A stretch of DNA of 64,000 nt. It comes from Martensiomyces pterosporus (Eukaryota > Kickxellomycota > Kickxellomycetes > Kickxellales > Kickxellaceae). This document shows positions 1 through 11,405 of this stretch, in pieces. A model generated the notes under the pieces. It was given only the letters and a program-made list of their open reading frames with translations. It did not search any database and had not been told where the DNA came from. The translations under genes and the position numbers were made by a program. The DNA lies in contig MU603938.1 in the NCBI GenBank assembly GCA_025201845.1, forward strand, positions 62,001 to 126,000. The letters are read 5' to 3'. The number at the start of each line of letters is the position of its first letter. The stretch's first letter is position 1.

Positions 1-2621
1 CGCCGTCGTAGACGATGGCAGCTATCCCATCGTAGCCGGCGACCACACGAACAACCTTGCGGCAATAAAAGCGCGCCAGCATAAACGGAATCACACACGA
101 TGTTGGCCGCTCACTTGCACCAGCACCGGGCGACTCTGAGCCTGATCCTTGCTTGCGGGTCCTGTCGGACAGGCCGGCATCATCGATGCATTTGCGTTGG
201 GACGCAGTGAACTTCAGGCCATAGATCATCTTTGTCATCTCCTCGTTGACCTTTGCTGTCCTTGAAGCCCAAACACCCGAGTCGATATCCAGTGGCCGCG
301 ACGCGTGCCCTCTTTCCTCTTCGGCCATCATCCTTTGGACACCAGCAATCAGCAGCTCCTGAGCTGATTCTGGTGACCGTGTCCCTGATTTCTCGCTCGA
401 GTCGCCATTCCGACCAACAAGGAGAGATCCTCTGCGAAGAAGCGCGCTAACGGACATTGTGGACTGCTTGGAAAGGCGGTGCGAAGAGCTTTTCTCGGCC
501 TCGTGCATGGACTCTGACCGGTTGCGGAAGTGGCGAGACATGCGCCGAGCAACGCTATCAGTCTGTGCGCTTCTCAAGCGGCACAAGCGGAGTGAGCTGC
601 GCCTAGAGCTTGCAGCAGACGAGCTTTTGCTCTCGGGTTTGTTTGCTGGGACATTGGCATCGACGTGGAGCCCCTCAGTCGGTGACTTTACCACCTGAGC
701 CTCTTCCTCGTCCTCCAATGCCTGCTCGCCCATGACTTCGGCATCCAAGTAGTAGATCGACGCCAATTCGCGGACCTCTGGAATGGGTGTGCACTGCTGG
801 GCTAGCGACATTTCAGGGTCCTCGGTAACAACGCAGACCAGCGTTTCTCCGCTGCTCATTCCTAGCACAAGCAATCCACTCGAGCCATACAGATCGACTG
901 CCGATATTTTACCCTCGATTCCAAGCATCCGCGACACGTACTGACAGTTCATGCGCGCACCGGTGCATTGCCTGAGCTTCTGTGCGTATGAGCACCACAG
1001 CGAGACAGTATCTAGCGAATCGACGCAGCACAGCAGTCCAGCAACTCCAGGCTCTCTGTCAGGCGTGAATCCGGGGTCTGGAGCACTCACCGTATCCAGC
1101 AAGTGCCCGCCAATTGTGGTTGGCAAGGAGTCCAACAGAGAAAGGCTCAGTGTGCCCCTTGTCTCGCGTGCAATAACAGCAGGCGTCGAGCACCACGACA
1201 GCTCGCCTGGCAGATTGGTTGACCAAGCAAGATGCAGTCCAGCATCAAGCCTGAGCCCGCGCACGGCGGATGGCTGGCCCAGCAGAACGACCAGGCCACG
1301 CAGGCCTTCGTTGCCATTTCGCCATGGAGAAGACCAGGGGACGGTGCACAAAGAGGTCATGGATGAGCCTAGCTCGTACCGGTCGTGTGTGGCGATATCG
1401 GCACTGCTTTTTATGCTTGCGGTCCTATTCCCGGTCCCAAAGACGTGGATTATCTGCTGGTATGTGACTGTGGATCCCGAAGTCACTACAAGAAATGACT
1501 GGTCCAGGTGCTCGTGAGTGCACCACCGCACATGCCCCAGGCACCGCATATTGCGTTCCAGATCAGCACCGGCTACTGCTGCGCTGCCAGTGGATAGAAC
1601 GTCTGGGTGTGTGATTGTGCGCGCTATGGCTGGCTGTGGCCCTGTGCCAGTGTTGAATATGCATAGAATACCGTTGTCATATACTGAAGCAATCAGCTCA
1701 CCGTTGGGCGACCATCCGGCGCCTGTCAGCTGGGGCTCGATAGTGTGCACACCATCGATGCTTCGTCTGGAGGCAGGATGTTGTGTTTGTTGTGCTGTTG
1801 GCTGTGGTGGTGGTGGTGGTGGCTGCAACTTGTCGGAGCCGCCGCTGCTGCTATTAAAGTCGAGCGAGACTGGTGCACGGTGGAGTGACTGCTTGAGACC
1901 CGCGGGGTGCTCAAATTTATACCTCGCTACGACCATTGCCTTCTCCGACACGGATGCCTTCCCAATATCGCACACAACGCACGTTCCTTCCGAGTAGGCA
2001 ATCAGGATCTTTTCCGTCTCTACTGGGTGCGGCTCGACGGCAGCTACATGGGAGGGTGGGTGAATCTGACAGCCGATAGAGTAGTCTGACTTGCGGCCGC
2101 CAACGACGTCAACAAAGTACACGCGCCCGATTTCTGTTCCCAGAACCAGCCAGTTGGACCCCGCAATCAGCGATACAGCTGTGGGCATGCTAGGGATCTT
2201 GTATGAAAAGCAGAGCTCCAGGGTGTTGGTGTCAAACACCCAGAGCGTGCCCTGGTCGTCTATGGCAGCGAGTGCCGCCTGGTCTGGAATGAACCTGAGG
2301 TGTATGATGGGGCTCTTGGCCAGAGCACACACTTGCGAGCTTGTCGGGTACTTGGGCAGATAGAGGCTTATGTGTCCGCTCGCATACCCAACCGCCAGCA
2401 CGCCCTGCACCGGATCCATGGCGACAGCCGTGGCATCAACGCCGGGGTCGATGTGCCGATCCTACAGACACCGTTAATGCCAGTGGAAAGAGCGGGCGGT
2501 GTTTCTTGCAGGTTAGAGCCACCTGTGTGTGCGTCTATGCCATGGTGGAAGTGTAAATTTGAGCACTACAAAAATAGCTTGCCTTGAGGACGGTCAGCTT
2601 GTTTCTTGGTGTGAAGCGCAT
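1..2621 (-). CDS. Lgl/Sro7/tomosyn-family WD40 protein (partial, 3' end off window)
   Basis: Two exons are read: 2583-2621 (13 codons) and 2461 down to the window edge, giving at least 833 residues with no stop. The N-terminus after the intron, DRHIDPGVDATAVAMDP followed by LAVGYASGHISLYL, is the first WD blade typical of lethal-giant-larvae, Sro7 and tomosyn proteins. Later stretches such as EKILIAYSEGTCVVCDI and GAGWSPNGELIASVYDNG also fit the family's double beta-propeller. A Ser/Arg-rich, acidic disordered insertion lies around 300-750. Family members bind t-SNAREs or Sec4 and Sec9 and control polarised exocytosis at the plasma membrane. Whether this one ends in a tomosyn R-SNARE motif cannot be seen because the C-terminus lies outside. 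No other gene lies between it and the edge. Family assignment is fairly sure; Sro7 versus tomosyn is open. Confidence 0.72.
2462..2582 (-). other. GC-AG intron in the Lgl/Sro7-like gene
   Basis: The donor reads CTCAAG/GCAAGC and the acceptor CTGTAG/GATCGG on minus. A TTAAC branch-point-like site lies about 14 bases before the acceptor. Splicing joins codon LK to DRHIDPG in phase 0. Without splicing the first ATG frame stops at TAG within 30 codons. Confidence 0.6.
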
Positions 2622-3216
2622 TTCTGTTCTTGCACCTGTGCCAGCAAAACACTCGCAAAGCGAAGCGTGGAGAAGCGTATATGGCAAAAGTGTGTGGTGC
2701 TGCAGTGGGGAGAGGAAGAGAGAGGTAAACACGGAAAACAGTGGACCACGATTGGGAGAGGCCAAAAAGCTGACAAGAACAGCTGCACAAGGGCTTGCAT
2801 TAACAGTGTATGCGGTGGCCGCATCCACCTACGTCACCGCCATCCCCGAACTCACCAGTGCTGGCGTGTTTTCGGCTGGTTGCACCACCTGGAGTCGAGC
2901 ATCTTATAGGCGGCAGAAGGGAAGCACCAGCGCACTGATCAGTGGCTGCGGGTGCTACATTACATTGGCGCTTTGTATTCTACACGCACCAGCCTAGAAC
3001 AAGAAAGCTGCACTTTGCTGGGAAACAGCTGAAGATACGCCTCTGCGCCTGGCGCTAGCATGCGAGAGACATCGGTGTATAGCATGCATGTCGCCATGCG
3101 AATGGTTAGCTGCTCAATAACTTTATTGTGAAGAGGATGTCAGACGCAGCTTCATACCGACAGTAAAGCTGGGGGCGTTGATAGCCATTGGTATGGTCTT
3201 CAGCACACCAGCTATT
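2622..3216. other. Intergenic: promoter of Lgl-like gene and 3' UTR of MFS gene
   Basis: No open frame here has family resemblance. The left part must hold the Lgl-like promoter and the right part the 3' UTR of the MFS gene, including its probable poly(A) signal. Confidence 0.5.
3122..3127 (-). terminator. Probable poly(A) signal of the MFS gene
   Basis: AATAAA on minus, about 90 bases beyond the stop codon of the transporter gene. Confidence 0.45.
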
Positions 3217-4851
3217 TTATGCCTTGGATGCCTTGGCAGCAGCCTCGGCCTTGAGGATGGCCTTCTGCTCCTCGGCAGTGCCAGCCATCTCCTCGAGGGA
3301 CCTTCCGCGGCCCTCGACGCCGTAAAAGTACCAAGGGATGGAGACAAGAACACCAAGACTGAAGAAAGCGCAGGTGATGGCCAGCGCACCCCCAACGTTC
3401 TGTCCATTGCCAGTGTTCTCAAACACTGAGACCAGGACACGGGGAGCAACGGCACCAGCGATGCGGCCGAATGCGACGGCAATGCCAACACCCGAGGCAC
3501 GGAGCGCGGTGGGGAAGATTTCGGTGAACGCAGGATAGGCGGTGATCCAGGCGAAGGTATACCCGATCTGGTAGAAGCAGTAGGCACCAAGGACGCTGTT
3601 TCCGCTGCCCGAGCGGGCGGCAGGCAGCAGGGTGGCGCACCCGATGATGGCCAGAATGTAGTTGCAGGGGATGAACAGCTTGCGGTTGACCTTGTCCATC
3701 AAGTAGGCGCACAGAAGGCCAGCCGGAAGGGTGGTCAGGTTGGCCATCGCATAGAAGAACGGCATACGCTCGTCGGGGATGTTGACCATAGGCAGGAGGG
3801 CGAGCGAGAGGAAGTTGCTCATGCCGTAGTCGCCAAATGCCTGCGACAGGTTGAGGATGGCGGCAAACGCACAGCGGAATGGGTACTTCCTCAGGCACTG
3901 GATCACGGTGAGGTTGACAAAGCCGCTCCACATGCGGGTGAAGAACGGGCGGTTGTCAACCACGGGCTCGGCGTTCTTGCTGTCGGCCAGCGCAATGTCC
4001 TCAACGCTGACGCGAGAGTCGCTGTTGGGCTGCTTGGCCTTGGTCTCGATGTCCTTGACAATCTGCATGGCCTCCTCGTACCGGCCCTGGGTGATCAACC
4101 AGCGAGGAGACTCGGGGAGCCTGGTGCGCGCCCACAGGACGAAAAGGGCAGCAATGGCACCAATGGCCATGCCAATACGCCAGCCGACGTTCTCGCTGGT
4201 GTGGTTGACAAGGGGGATCTGGATGGCGGAGGACAGCAGAGCACCGACGGCCCAAGTGGACATGACAAAGGTGTTGACAGTGCCACGGTAGCGGGCAGGG
4301 ATGAACTCGGAGATGGTCGAGTTGACAGCCGTGTACTCGGCAGCGACGCCGATGGCAGTGAAAAAGCGGAATGCGAGGAACATGCTGAAGTTTGCCGAAG
4401 CGGCTGTGATCACAGTGAACAGGGCGTACATGCACAGGGTGGAGATGAACGCCTTCTTGCGGCCAAACTTGTCAGCAAACGTGCCAAACCCAAGAGCACC
4501 AATCATGGCACCGGCCATCCACACCAAGGTGATGTTGGTGGCGTCGGTGGAGGACACGTTGAAGTGGTGCTTGAGGAGGCTCATCACGCCGGAAACGATA
4601 GAGGTCTCGAAGGCATCCAGGGCCCAGCCGGTGCCGAGGATGAAGGTGACCTCGGTGTGCCAGCGCGACCACTTGAGGCCGTCAAGGCGCTGAGCAACCG
4701 TCTTGGGCGAGTCGTCAAAGTCGTCAATGTCCTCGGCAATGGCCTCGGACCTTTCCACCTTGAAGTCGTCGCTGGCGTCACTGCTATGAACAATGGTGTT
4801 TTTGCCATCTGGATTGGTTTTAGCCGGTGGGTTGTTGCTTGGGGTACTCAT
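3217..4851 (-). CDS. MFS metabolite:H+ symporter
   Basis: Single-exon gene of 544 residues. After a hydrophilic N-terminus of about 75 residues there are twelve predicted membrane segments. Major facilitator signatures are clear: GTFADKFGRKKAF in the loop between TM2 and TM3, RYRGTVN between TM4 and TM5, and PESPRWLITQGRYEEA after TM6. The last is shared by sugar and organic-acid porters. The WALDAFE motif in TM1 resembles bacterial and fungal metabolite:H+ symporters more than hexose transporters. Substrate is not predictable; a carboxylate, aromatic acid or nicotinate-like compound is possible. The start is the only ATG before TM1 with a typical leader. The next gene on the same strand, 1.56 kb upstream, is a 2-oxoglutarate dioxygenase. 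A TATA-like box lies 221 bases upstream. Confidence 0.93.
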   Translation of the reverse strand: MSTPSNNPPAKTNPDGKNTIVHSSDASDDFKVERSEAIAEDIDDFDDSPKTVAQRLDGLKWSRWHTEVTFILGTGWALDAFETSIVSGVMSLLKHHFNVSSTDATNITLVWMAGAMIGALGFGTFADKFGRKKAFISTLCMYALFTVITAASANFSMFLAFRFFTAIGVAAEYTAVNSTISEFIPARYRGTVNTFVMSTWAVGALLSSAIQIPLVNHTSENVGWRIGMAIGAIAALFVLWARTRLPESPRWLITQGRYEEAMQIVKDIETKAKQPNSDSRVSVEDIALADSKNAEPVVDNRPFFTRMWSGFVNLTVIQCLRKYPFRCAFAAILNLSQAFGDYGMSNFLSLALLPMVNIPDERMPFFYAMANLTTLPAGLLCAYLMDKVNRKLFIPCNYILAIIGCATLLPAARSGSGNSVLGAYCFYQIGYTFAWITAYPAFTEIFPTALRASGVGIAVAFGRIAGAVAPRVLVSVFENTGNGQNVGGALAITCAFFSLGVLVSIPWYFYGVEGRGRSLEEMAGTAEEQKAILKAEAAAKASKA

Positions 4852-5071
4852 TGCCGTAGACTATGTAACAAAAAAGAAGAAATAGGGTGTATTAAACCGA
4901 CGAGATTTGGCTCTGGTCAGCGGTAAGTAACAGGAGTATACAGGGTAATTTCCCCAATGGCCAAGTGCCAGGATGTGGAGAGTAGAAAGGGGTGGTGGGA
5001 GCTAGGCAAGCGCTATTTCACAAAGATCAGATGGCGATGGAGGTTGGCAGGATGCTTCCATATTCCATCCA

Positions 5072-5078
5072 TTTTATA
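5072..5078 (-). promoter_or_regulatory. TATA-like box of the MFS gene
   Basis: TATAAAA on minus, 221 bases before the start codon. Position and match are plausible; this is inference from sequence only. Confidence 0.4.
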
Positions 5079-6012
5079 CGAGAAACAAGGCAACCTTTCC
5101 ACAGCAAGGCTGGAAGTGGCAGACGCAGCTGATCGTTTGTGTGCGAGCATTCGAAAGATGGATGCTTGCCGGTTGGCCACCAATACGGCTTGCACGTTGC
5201 GCAGGCCCGAAGCACACCTCTACTCTCAGTGTGGCTATAGCAGACTGCAGGAAAGCTTTAAGGACAGACATGCTGTGGGGGACCAAGGCAGCAATGGCTG
5301 TGCGAAAAATTACAACCGACCCATGCCTTTCTCACTGACGATGCGCTTGCACATCATCAAAAACGGTGTGCTTTTTTCATCTCCTTGCAAGTATAAGGAG
5401 CAACCCCGGGTACGACGGAAAGAGGGATGTGCGCATTTTGCTGCCGGGCATTGCCTGACCCAGCTCCTTTTTCTGCTATCAAAGTGTGCGAATGTGCGAC
5501 GCAGTGACAGTAGACAGTGCATGCTGCTTGCATATCTTCTGTTAGCACTTTAGCACTTGTAGCAAGGTGGTGCGGCAGCATCAGCAAATGGATGGCAGCA
5601 CGTGTGGCAAAGACATGGCCAAGGCATCGCTGCTGGCATCAAAGGGATTCGCATCATGGGATGCGCAAGAAAAGGCTAGCCCTAGCGAACCCATTGGGCA
5701 CAGCGCTAGGATGCATGTAGCCAAAATAAAGACGTGGCGGCAGCGGCATCGATTGAAACCGCGACTGGGGCCAGAGTGCAAGAGAAAGCGCTCCTACACT
5801 GCCAATCCATGCACTTCGCCCTGGCTGAGGAGGAGGCTGGCGCGCAAATATGAACAAGGCGCTCAGGGCGTGTGTTGGGCTGCTGCGCTGATTGGAGAGT
5901 GGAGCGCCAAAAGTGAAACCCAGAGATCTGGCAATCCCCCCCAGTATTTATAGATCTCGCGATGCCACAGGAGGTCAAAGGCCTGGTGCGTGTGGAATAG
6001 GTGTGGCCCTTC

Positions 6013-6036
6013 GTTCTGGCGTTCTGGCGTTCTGGC
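6013..6036. repeat. Short tandem repeat, three copies of GTTCTGGC
   Basis: Three perfect 8-base copies in tandem in non-coding DNA, followed by a degenerate half copy. Confidence 0.8.
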
Positions 6037-6411
6037 GCGCCAAGGGAGAGATGCCAGATGTGCTGCCGTTTAAGAGTCGCTGTTGATCGACTGCCAGGAA
6101 CCGGATCGTGCCAGGGTCAAGCGGTAGATACGGCCAAAAATCGTGGCAAAATTGCACGAGGGTTTAGGCTGATTCCATCCCGCGAGAGGGTACTGGTGCA
6201 CCGCTGCTGCTCCACCCTGGCCACCACAGCTGGCCGGCCGCAGCCAAGGCAGCATCCCGACAGAAACATAGCCGAGCTGTGGGTTGCAATTGGCGTGCAT
6301 TTCCAAACGACATCAAAATCGAACAAGCCCACCAACTCAAGAATAGAGCAATACAACTACAATAACTAAGCGCACTGCTGACCGTAGCAAGGGCCTACGG
6401 CATGCCTCTGT

Positions 6412-7212
6412 CTAGAGGATGGGGTTGGCGTAGTTGTACGTCCTTGCTCCCTCGCTGTAGTCCTTGCCGGGCTCTCTCTCGTTGAGCGGAGGGAACTTCT
6501 TGCGCTTGTCAGCATAGTACTCCTCGCGCTTGTCGCCTTCCCTCAGCGGGTTGTAGGTCATGTAGAGGTTGGCGCGGCTGTCATCGGACTTGTTCTCAAA
6601 GGAGACATGGGCAAGGTAGGAGCCGAAAATAAGAATGTCGCCGGAATTGCACTCAACAGGCACCCACTCGTGCGCGTTGTACCACTCGTCGACGATTGTG
6701 CCGTCGTCGTGGTGCGGAATAATCTTGTTGCCAATGTGGCTTCCGGGAACCACGCGGAGGCAGCCATTCTCAAGATACGACCCGTCGATGGTGAACAAGA
6801 TGGTGATGTGATTGACCTGCCCCAGATGGGTAAATGCTGGCGCATCCTGGTGAGGCTTGAATCCCTGGCCGCCTGGCAGCTTGGCATTGATCTTTTCCTT
6901 GAACAAGACGTAGGGCTCGCCGGTTAGCTGCTTGAGGATAGCCATTGTCCGCTCGCCTGCCACAATCTCGCGGATGTAGTCGCTGTACGGAGTAAAGTTC
7001 TCGGTGCGGCAGAGCTGCGTGGTGTTGGTCTTCGTGTTGAGCTCGTAGTAGTTCATCCACTTTCCGGGAGTGTCTGGCCAGCTCTGGACCTTCCTGACCT
7101 CTGCGATGAGTTTATCGGTCTCCTCGAGCGAGAGCAGGTCCGTGACCTTGAGGAATCCGTCCCTGTGGTAAGAGTCTATCTGCTCCTGCGAAAGCGCATA
7201 CTCGTACACCAT
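6412..7212 (-). CDS. PhyH-family Fe(II)/2-oxoglutarate-dependent dioxygenase
   Basis: Single exon, 266 residues, the usual length of the phytanoyl-CoA dioxygenase-like family. The iron-binding triad is visible: H121 and D123 in GFKPHQDAPAF and distal H202 in GSYLAHVSFE. R213 in SRANLYMTYNP would hold the 2-oxoglutarate carboxylate. The jelly-roll core spans about 85-225, preceded by the helical segment FKEKINAKLPGG. This subgroup also contains phosphonate and trimethyl-compound hydroxylases, so the substrate is uncertain and true phytanoyl-CoA activity is not implied. No targeting peptide is evident, so the enzyme is probably cytosolic; the final tripeptide PIL is not a clear PTS1. It has a TATA-like box 180 bases upstream. 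The same-strand transporter downstream could serve the same substrate, which is speculation. Confidence 0.9.
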   Translation of the reverse strand: MVYEYALSQEQIDSYHRDGFLKVTDLLSLEETDKLIAEVRKVQSWPDTPGKWMNYYELNTKTNTTQLCRTENFTPYSDYIREIVAGERTMAILKQLTGEPYVLFKEKINAKLPGGQGFKPHQDAPAFTHLGQVNHITILFTIDGSYLENGCLRVVPGSHIGNKIIPHHDDGTIVDEWYNAHEWVPVECNSGDILIFGSYLAHVSFENKSDDSRANLYMTYNPLREGDKREEYYADKRKKFPPLNEREPGKDYSEGARTYNYANPIL

Positions 7213-8479
7213 GATGGGCTTCTTGCTGCGAAGGGAGACAGGTCTTGTTGTGAATGCCTGGTGTTATCGAGGTGGTGGAAACCAGAGACGATTGGGATAT
7301 GGGCAGTATGGATAGAATAGGAGAAGGTATGAGGAGGGTTTCAGTTTGCTGTTTGCATCGACACCCCTCTACACACCTGCCTTGATGCTAGCTTTTATAT
7401 GGCTCACGGCAGCAGCTGGAGCGTGGACACATGCCGCCTTTTATTGCGCACCCTCTGGCTGTCACGCCTGAATACGCTTGACATTGTGCCTCCCAGTAGC
7501 ACACATTACGCGCGGGTTAGACGCGGAGGATGGGTGTCTCGGTTGTGGCTCAACAGTAGGCGCATGTGGCCGCTAAATTGGCCCTCGATTACACGGGTCC
7601 TCCGCCAATACACTTGGCGCAATGCTGTGAGCGCAGAGATGCTGGATGCCCTGCCTCTGGGATTGGGACTGGAAGTTGGATTGGGGGCAAGGCAACGGCG
7701 TATGCGACGGAAGGTGATAAACAAAGCGCCTGCTCATGTCCAAGACATTGAGCACGGGGACAGCAGCATAGAGCATATGCAAGGGGTGGCCATGCAGGCA
7801 AAAAGGAGGGCCGGCTGTGTGCGCAGAACCCCTTTCTCTGCAGGAGCTTCTCCAAAAAAAAGGACACTTGCAAGACACGGAGCATGTGGCTACGGCCGGA
7901 GGCGTGTACAGGCTATGCCGCGGATGTCCCTGCCCAGCTCAAGCGATGAGGATGGTGATGGCGATATGCACGCTCCACACAGCTGCTTGTTCTCTGCGCG
8001 CACATGTGCGTCTTGTTGTTTAGAGGCGCTGTTTCAGGTGAGGCGGCACACGGCGTGTCCTGTGCCCTGAGCTTCCCTTCCCACACACCCCCCGCGCGCT
8101 GCCTGTCCTCGCCTGCTTAGCTGCACCGCAGAGGCACAGGTGCATCTGCGCTTTTGCTGCCCGCTGCTCGGATTCCAGGGAAGGCGAAAAGGCGGGTCGG
8201 CTCAGGACCAAAGGATGAGGGGCAAAGGCGCAGTGACTCGCAGGGAGACCGAGCCGGTGGAGCGATCTTCAAGGCACGAGCCGCATGGATGTTATCACTT
8301 CCCTCCTATTCTCCGAGCACGGGGTAGCCTTGCGGGCGTAGTCGGACGAGACCTAATCTTATCTTTTTTTGCCACTGCCCAGTCAGCTTCCTATCTCCTA
8401 CCGCTGCTGCTGCTTTTTGCTTCTTTTCTTAGCTTGCTCTCAAACGCTGATTTCTCTCTCTTTTGCACCTGTTTTTGCC
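7213..8479. promoter_or_regulatory. Shared divergent promoter region, dioxygenase gene and SDHB
   Basis: About 1.27 kb between two divergent start codons, with no credible coding frame. The end nearest SDHB is strongly pyrimidine-rich (about 8360-8470), as is common before highly expressed fungal genes. The end nearest the dioxygenase has a TATA-like box. Confidence 0.5.
7393..7399 (-). promoter_or_regulatory. TATA-like box of the dioxygenase gene
   Basis: TATAAAA on minus, about 180 bases upstream of the dioxygenase start codon. Confidence 0.4.
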
Positions 8480-9614
8480 ATGGCTCTCAACCTCACTCTG
8501 CGTTCCGCCTGGAAATCGCAAACTGTAAGACATCGCAGTGCCTCTTTTCCTGTTTGAATTAGGACGCTGTGGGAGGCATGAGCTAGTGCTGGATTTGGAT
8601 GTTCGCGGCAGCCATGGCAATTCTGCGCACCAGCTAACTCGCCTCTGTGCCTGTGTCTCAACAACAACAACCATGTATCTCTGCACTATGTAGGCGCAGC
8701 GCTTTGCCCTGCGTGGCTTTGCCACCTCTGTCGCTTCGCGTATGGCCTCGGAGAAACCCGCCAACATGAAGTCGTTCAAGATTTATCGCTGGGTAGGTTT
8801 AATGTCCAGAGCTGGCACATACAAGGCAGCACCGAAGACACCTGGCCAAACCCAGGGCGCAGCACTACAGCTCCAAGGCGCAGCACTAACACGCAAGCGC
8901 ATGTATGCTTTTATGCCTCTTTTTCTTTATTAGAACCCAGACACCCCTACCGAGGAGCCCCGCATGCAGGAGTACAAATTGGACCTCAACAAGACCGGCC
9001 CCATGGTCCTCGATGCCCTTATCAAGATTAAGAACGAGGTCGACCCCACGCTCACCTTCCGCCGGTCGTGCCGCGAGGGCATTTGCGGATCGTGCGCGAT
9101 GAACATCGACGGTAAGAACACCCTGGCCTGCATCACGCACATCCCCAAGAGCGACAACGCCAAGGACATGACCATCTACCCTCTTCCCCACATGTTCGTG
9201 GTCAAGGATCTTGTGCCTGACATGAACTACTTCTACAAGCAGTACGCATCGATCAAGCCCTGGCTCCAGCGCAAAGAGGTCCCAGAGAACAACAAGGAGA
9301 TTCTGCAGTCGCCCGAGGACCGCAAGAAGCTCGACGGCCTGTACGAGTGCATTCTCTGCGCCTGCTGCTCGACCTCGTGCCCCTCGTACTGGTGGAACCA
9401 GGACGTCTATCTCGGCCCTTCGATCCTCCTCCAGGCCTACCGCTGGATGGCTGACTCTCGCGACCAGCACCTCACCGAGCGTCTCTCGCAGATGGAAAAC
9501 GCATTCAGTGTATACCGCTGCCACACCATCATGAACTGCACAAGGACCTGCCCCAAGCACCTCAACCCTGGCTATGCCATCTCCCAGATCAAGCTTCTTC
9601 TTGCCAAGAACTGA
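8480..9614 (+). CDS. SDHB: Succinate dehydrogenase iron-sulfur subunit (complex II)
   Basis: Three exons, 8480-8524, 8694-8792 and 8934-9614, give 274 residues, the normal family length. Introns are GT-AG (GTAAGA/TAG, GTAGGT/TAG). The first about 35 residues are Arg/Ser/Ala-rich without acids, a mitochondrial presequence. The N-terminal ferredoxin domain has [2Fe-2S] cysteines C94, C99, C102 and C114 ([10 protein letters not shown]). The C-terminal domain has [12 protein letters not shown] (C187, C190, C193, C197), plus C244, C250 and C254 for the [4Fe-4S] and [3Fe-4S] clusters. The subunit passes electrons from the flavoprotein subunit to ubiquinone at the inner membrane, linking the TCA cycle to respiration. 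It converges on the WD40 gene 202 bases downstream. Codon use is biased towards C-ending codons, consistent with high expression. Confidence 0.97.
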
Positions 9615-9816
9615 GGCGAGGGGCTTTTTAAAATAACCAGCACTGCAGCTAGGTCCTCTCTCCCTTGTTCTTTTTATCCATCTATCTATATACCTTTCTA
9701 CCACCGAACGCTACGGGGCTCCCCTCTCTCCCATGCCCCTTGCTTGTCTAGCCAGGCAAGCAGGCCTATTGCTGTTCTACTCCCTACCCGCCTCCCTGCG
9801 GGTCGTTGCTCTTGTC

Positions 9817-11141
9817 CTATGCAAAAGAGTATGCGACGATATCGCTCTCTTGGTCCGTGTAGATAATTGGCGAGGTGAACGACGTGGCAAGGGTGTCGGG
9901 TTTTGAGCTGAGGCTGACAGAGGCCAGCACAGGCTGGTCCTCGCTAAACACAGCAGCGTCTCCTTGCTCCTCCTCGTTCTCCACAGCCGGATCCGCCAGC
10001 TCATCAGCATCCCAGATCTTGAGCGTTCTGTCTAGCCCAGCGGTGGCAATGAGATCTGGATTGGACCACACGGATCTCCTACACAATATAAGCAATAGAC
10101 AGCAGCAAAAGAGTGAGCTGGGCATGCTTTCGAGAAATGCGCACCCACCAGCATTGCCAAGCTGACAGTGCCACCTTGAACTTACAGCGCAGAGATCGAG
10201 TAGCTGTGGCAGTCCAGCCAGCAGATTGTTGGTGCCTCGTCCTTAAAGCACATTATCCTGCCGTCCGCATGCCCAGTAATCAGAGCGCCATCGCCCATGG
10301 GCGAGAAGTCCAGCGCATAGACAAATGGCGGGTTGATCGACTTCCCCGAGCTGACATTCTCCACACTGGCCGAATACTTTCTCTTCACGCTCTCGCCAGC
10401 CATATCCCACACAAGCGCCTGTCTGTCGAATCCACCCGACGCAATCTCCGGATTTTGCGGGTGGAACGCAACGCAAGCGGCCAGGGCATCGTGCTTGCCA
10501 GCGAACTCGGCCAGGACCTCCTCAGAGCAATCAAATACGCCCAGCTGCCCGTCCTCATCCACATACGCGATAAAGTCCCCGCGCGTGCTTATTGCCTGTA
10601 TCTCCGCTGCAACAGCGACTGCACTTACTGCTGCCTTGGTTGCGCTGGCCACTACGCCCATTGACCGCTGGTCGTATACATAAATAGCTGAATCGCATGC
10701 TGCTACCAAACCATTCGCTCCTGCGAAATCCACAGCCGTGATGTCTGACGCGAACCCAAGGATGCCGCTGACCGCCTTGTTTGTCCTGCTGTCCCACAGC
10801 CGGCACGTCTTGTCCTCTACAGCGCCAGGCATCTTGACAAGGAAACGGCATTTTCATTAGTGGGGCCAAATGATGAAAGTGGAGATGGCTCATATCGCCG
10901 CTGCTCGAGACTCAATCTCTGGCTGCGCTTTCCTTACCTGACCCAGACACCAACAGCCCGCCTCTTGCGTCGTATCCTGCCGCCAAACAGGTAACCTTTG
11001 CTCTGTGGCCGGTCAACGTTGAAACCTTCTACATGTAGCAGTTAGACGAACAGAAATATGGTTTGAGACTGGACGGCTCTGCTGTGCTGCTTGCGGCCCA
11101 GCGGTTCTGTCATGTGTGTGTGCGCTTACAACTAGCTGCAT
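9817..11141 (-). CDS. WDR53-like WD40-repeat protein
   Basis: Four exons are inferred: 11130-11141, 10938-11028, 10186-10816 and 9817-10078. They join in frame to 331 residues starting MQLVKVSTLTGHRAKVTC. The first splice recovers a complete WD blade, LVSGSEDKTCRLWDSR. Each intron is GT-AG; intron 1 has CTAAC 14 bases before its acceptor. Later blades include CVAFHPQNPEIASGGFDRQALVWDM, FVYALDFSPMGDGALITGHADG and LIATAGLDRTLKIWDAD, in the order and spacing of animal WDR53. The family is a single seven-bladed propeller, a candidate substrate receptor for CUL4-DDB1 ligases. A function here is not established. It is convergent with SDHB; its promoter lies in the 263-base gap before the glycogenin gene's 3' end. 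Confidence 0.72.
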
Positions 11142-11405
11142 TTCTTGTTATTGGAACGCGTAAACCCAGATCAAGCGCAAAAGCAGAGAAAACGCAGTGC
11201 GCAATTTTGGCGAGTTTGCGTGTATCCTAGAGCGTGGACCTGGAAACGTATGGATACGCAGCACGGCCTTGCAACACTCGAGTTATTCTTAGAGGTACTA
11301 TTCGCGAAAATGCATGCAATAAGGATACTGAAATATCAAGAGGGCGATGTCGGTTGCTTGGCATCAAAAAGTAGAAAAAGGCTGAAAAGAACGGCAGCGC
11401 CGCCG

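Larger units (their letters stand above)
4852..6411. other. 1.56-kb intergenic region between MFS and dioxygenase genes
   Basis: Only short overlapping frames without family resemblance occur. It should contain the MFS promoter and the 3' UTR of the dioxygenase gene. A second TATTTATA-like site sits at about 5944-5951 without an identifiable gene. Confidence 0.5.
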
